A DNA stretch of 32,151 nt from Erysipelotrichaceae bacterium (lineage in GTDB: Bacteria > Bacillota_I > Bacilli_A > Erysipelotrichales > Erysipelotrichaceae): assembly GCA_017431405.1 (NCBI GenBank), contig JAFRLB010000075.1, positions 1 through 32,151 of the forward strand, read 5' to 3'. The notes under the pieces are model-generated. The model was not told where the DNA came from. It saw nothing but the letters and a program-made list of their open reading frames with translations, and ran no database searches. Positions within the stretch are counted from its first letter, which is position 1, and each line of letters starts with the position of its first letter. Made by a program: the position numbers and the translations under genes. Below are positions 29,496 through 32,151 of the stretch, in pieces.

Positions 29496-31304
29496 ATGTC
29501 AAAATCAATGAAAATAAGAATCAACAGCATAAAGACCTATCTCAGCAAGCCACAGAACGTAATCCTGATCCTTACCGGATTACTGGTAACCTTTACCACC
29601 ATCGCGCCAATTGTGGCCATCATCCGTGATACCTTCCAGATTCACCCTGGTACAATTGACCAGTATCTGTCAGGTAAGGCTAACGGCTTTACCCTGGTAA
29701 ACTATGTTGACCTGTTCACCAGCGGCTTGGCAAAGACAAATTTGTGGAACCCATTGATGAATACGGTAATACTGGCCATCGGTTCATGTACCTTTGCCAT
29801 TCTCTTTGGCGGCATCTTTGCCTACCTGGTAACCAGAACAAACATGGCATTCAAGAAGTATCTGAGTTCAATCTTCATCTTCCCATACATCATGCCGCAG
29901 TGGACTCTGGCTGTAGTATGGCAGAACCTGTTTAACTCAAATCAGGTAACCGGTACCGCAGATGGTTTACTGGCTTCACTGTTTGGCATTCACATGCCGG
30001 CCTGGTGGTGTCTGGGCTTGTTCCCATGTATCATCGTTTTGGGCATGCACTATGCCCCGTTTGCCTACATTCTGATCGGTGGCATTTTCAAGAACATGGA
30101 CGCCAACCTGGAAGAAGCTGCGACGATTCTGGATACACCAAGATGGAAGATCTTTGCCAGAGTTACCATTCCTATGGTCAAGCCGGCGATCTTATCAACC
30201 ATCCTGTTAGTAGCTGGTTCTACGATAGGTTCATACCCGGTACCTCATTACTTAGGCTTACCGACCCTGGCAACGAAATATGTTTCAATGAACGACAAAT
30301 ATACCGGTGAGGCATCCATAATAGCCATCATCATGATGTTGTTCGGCGTAGCCATCATGTATCTGAACCAGAGGTCATTACATTCGCGTAAGTCGTATAC
30401 GACAGTTACCGGTAAGAGCGGACAGATCACAAAGGTCAATTTAGGTAAGACAGGACGTTATGTCATCGCAGTGATCTTTGTATTTATCACTTTCTTTACC
30501 TCAATATTCCCAATCATTTCGTTTGCCTTTGAAACATTCCTGCCTAACCCAGGAGACTATTCATTCCTGTATACCGGCAATACGAATAACCTGACAACGA
30601 AGTGGTGGGTAACATCAGAGAACATTACTGAAAACGGCATGTATGGTCAGCTTGGTATCTTGCATAACAAGACCATCTGGAACGCTTTCCGCGGCACCAT
30701 TCTGGTAGCGGTAATCTGTTGTCTTACAGCCGGTACGATCGGAACACTGATCGGCTATGCCGTCAGTAAGGACCGTCATGGCAAGCTGGCAAGCTATGTT
30801 AACTCCATGGCCTTCTTACCGTACTTGATGCCATCAGTAGCCGTAGGTGCAGCTTACTTCATCCTGTTTTCATCAGGAAAGATCAATCTGTTTAATACCT
30901 ATCTGGCATTGGTAATTGTCGGCACGGTTAAGTACATACCTTTTGCGTCAAGAAGTTCATTGAACTCCATGCTGCAATTGTCAAATGAGATTGAAGAATC
31001 AGCCATAATTCAGGATGTTCCTTGGATCAAGCGAATGACCAGAATCATCATTCCAATTCAGAAGTCATCAATCGTATCAGGCTTCTTACTGCCGTTTATG
31101 ACCTGCTTGAGAGAACTGTCACTGTTCATGTTACTGTGTGTTCAGGGTTTCATTCTTTCAACAACATTGGACTACTTTGATGAAATGGGACTGTATGCCT
31201 TCTCAAGCGGCATCAACCTGATCCTGATAGTCACAATTTTAATCAGTAATTTCGTAGTTAATAAGATCACAGGCGCAAGCCTGGATGAAGGTATCGGAGG
31301 TTAA
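29496..31304 (+). CDS. ABC transporter permease, two membrane domains fused
   Basis: The product has 602 residues in two homologous halves, each with about six membrane segments. The ATPase-coupling EAA loops are EEAATILDTPRWKIFARVTI (about 205-224) and EESAIIQDVPWIKRMTRIII (about 504-523), so one polypeptide replaces both permease subunits. This layout is typical of Fe3+/AfuB/phosphonate-type importers. AfuABC-like systems are known to import sugar phosphates, so the fold does not imply iron. GGAGAG precedes the ATG by 8 nt, and the ATPase gene begins 3 nt after the stop. Confidence 0.92.
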   Translation: MSKSMKIRINSIKTYLSKPQNVILILTGLLVTFTTIAPIVAIIRDTFQIHPGTIDQYLSGKANGFTLVNYVDLFTSGLAKTNLWNPLMNTVILAIGSCTFAILFGGIFAYLVTRTNMAFKKYLSSIFIFPYIMPQWTLAVVWQNLFNSNQVTGTADGLLASLFGIHMPAWWCLGLFPCIIVLGMHYAPFAYILIGGIFKNMDANLEEAATILDTPRWKIFARVTIPMVKPAILSTILLVAGSTIGSYPVPHYLGLPTLATKYVSMNDKYTGEASIIAIIMMLFGVAIMYLNQRSLHSRKSYTTVTGKSGQITKVNLGKTGRYVIAVIFVFITFFTSIFPIISFAFETFLPNPGDYSFLYTGNTNNLTTKWWVTSENITENGMYGQLGILHNKTIWNAFRGTILVAVICCLTAGTIGTLIGYAVSKDRHGKLASYVNSMAFLPYLMPSVAVGAAYFILFSSGKINLFNTYLALVIVGTVKYIPFASRSSLNSMLQLSNEIEESAIIQDVPWIKRMTRIIIPIQKSSIVSGFLLPFMTCLRELSLFMLLCVQGFILSTTLDYFDEMGLYAFSSGINLILIVTILISNFVVNKITGASLDEGIGG

Positions 31305-31307
31305 AAC

Positions 31308-32151
31308 ATGCCAAAAATCACATTGGAAAACGTAACAAAGCGTTGGGATAAATTCTACGCTGTTGAAGATCTTAACCTGGTAATTGAAGATAACGCATTC
31401 GTTACCCTGTTAGGTCCATCCGGCTGTGGCAAGACCACGACCTTAAGAATGATCGCTGGCCTGGAAACTCCTACATCCGGAAAAATCACGATCGGTGACC
31501 GTGTTGTATATGATTCTGCCGAAGGCATCAACATTCCTGCCAATAAGCGTAAGGTTGGATTCCTTTTCCAGAACTATGCATTATGGCCAAACATGACCGT
31601 ATATGAAAACATCTCCTTCGGTCTGACTAACGTCAAGGAAGAGATGGATGAAATAGACTTTGATGCCCGTACTAACAACCGTCTGGCTGAAATCTTACAT
31701 AAGCCGGAAGAAGTAGTAAAGGTAATTGAAGAATGTTATGACAAGAAGGGCAAACTTGATGAAAAGAAACTTAACATCAAGCTTATCGACCGTTTTGAAA
31801 TTTCAACATTCACAGCCAAGAAACTGGCAGATTATAACTTACAGAAGGCTGATAATCTTAAGAGTGCAGCTGAAAAGTACGCTGCTGAATTAAGAAAGGC
31901 CGTTGAAGAAGCCAGAAAGAAGGCAGAACTGTCAGGTAATACCTTAAGTAAAGACTTTACCGTCATGAAGGGCGATAAGCCTGTCCGTAAGGTCCGTAAG
32001 CTGACCAAGGAAGAAATTGATTTAAGTATCAGAAGAGTATCACGTATTGTTAAAATCGGAATGTTCATGGACAGATATCCGGCAGAACTGTCAGGCGGCC
32101 AGCAGCAGAGAGTTGCCATCGCCCGTACCTTGGCACCAGAGCCATCAGTAC
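31308..32151 (+). CDS. ABC transporter ATPase with large insertion, runs off the window
   Basis: An ATG at 31308 with GGAGG 7 nt upstream opens a frame that has 281 codons before the window ends. Walker A is GPSGCGKTT (36-44) and the Q-loop is LFQNYALWPNMTVYENI (86-102). The signature LSGGQQQRV begins only at residue 261. In MalK-like ATPases about 50 residues separate Q-loop and signature; here there are about 173. The extra 120 residues or so (about 107-235) are charged, largely helical by composition, and include an Ala/Lys/Glu-rich stretch (KSAAEKYAAELRKAVEEARK). No frameshift is involved. Walker B and the C-terminus lie outside the window. It should drive the fused permease just upstream. 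Confidence 0.9.
   Translation, partial: MPKITLENVTKRWDKFYAVEDLNLVIEDNAFVTLLGPSGCGKTTTLRMIAGLETPTSGKITIGDRVVYDSAEGINIPANKRKVGFLFQNYALWPNMTVYENISFGLTNVKEEMDEIDFDARTNNRLAEILHKPEEVVKVIEECYDKKGKLDEKKLNIKLIDRFEISTFTAKKLADYNLQKADNLKSAAEKYAAELRKAVEEARKKAELSGNTLSKDFTVMKGDKPVRKVRKLTKEEIDLSIRRVSRIVKIGMFMDRYPAELSGGQQQRVAIARTLAPEPSV

Noticed and set aside
28067..32151. Iron (Fbp-type) transporter
   Set aside because: The fused permease resembles this class, but a perfect cre site and the adjacent sugar operon favour a carbon substrate. Not excluded.
1..32151. CRISPR arrays, insertion sequences, phage genes, tRNA or rRNA genes
   Set aside because: No regularly spaced repeats, transposase or integrase motifs, terminal inverted repeats, or tRNA/rRNA-like sequences were seen on either strand.

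Overview
The window reads as chromosomal DNA of a low-to-moderate G+C Bacillota (Firmicutes). Genes are tightly packed, most starts have strong AGGAGG-type ribosome sites, sigma-A-like promoters are common, and a perfect cre (CcpA) site is present. The gene set is that of an anaerobe: a group-B-type [FeFe] hydrogenase-like protein, a ferredoxin-type aldo/keto reductase, a flavodoxin and sugar ABC transporters. An Erysipelotrichia-like gut organism is my best guess, but it rests on general resemblance only. No rRNA, tRNA, insertion sequence, phage gene or CRISPR array was found.

Layout. 1-7.8 kb holds mostly single-gene units: a partial YwaF-like membrane protein (minus), the hydrogenase-like protein (minus), a CPBP protease, then an esterase, a flavodoxin broken by an in-frame TAA and a secreted acidic protein, the Fe-S aldo/keto reductase, a NimA-like flavin protein (minus) followed by a small ORF whose start codon reads ATC, and msrA. 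7.8-11 kb holds an ATP-grasp gene (minus) divergent from a MurT/GatD-type pair in which all three residues of the known glutaminase triad appear to be lost. 11-16 kb is a potassium module of six genes: a small protein, a TrkA split into two proteins, TrkH, and a KdpD/KdpE-like two-component pair. Two sets of 11-bp direct repeats lie in front of it. 16-20 kb holds a HEYGH protein, a monoacylglycerol-lipase-like hydrolase, a C_GCAxxG_C_C protein, an acetylesterase-like gene (minus) and an MsmK/UgpC-type ATPase (minus) with a structured leader that encodes a possible 14-residue leader peptide.

20.9-32.15 kb is a carbohydrate-use locus. A six-gene operon encodes an alpha/beta hydrolase, a sialate-O-acetylesterase-like enzyme, a NIF3-like protein, a CE2-like SGNH esterase, a P-loop kinase and a GH13_18 sucrose-phosphorylase-like enzyme. 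After tandem hairpins comes a transporter operon: a lipoprotein binding protein, a permease with two fused membrane halves, and an ATPase that runs off the window. Its promoter carries a perfect cre site over the -10 and start region. I infer that the locus imports an acylated glucoside, removes its acyl groups and phosphorolyses it.

The strongest candidates for something new are the glutaminase-dead MurT/GatD pair, the esterase-kinase-phosphorylase-transporter locus, the roughly 120-residue insertion in the transporter ATPase, and the structured leader of the MsmK-type gene.
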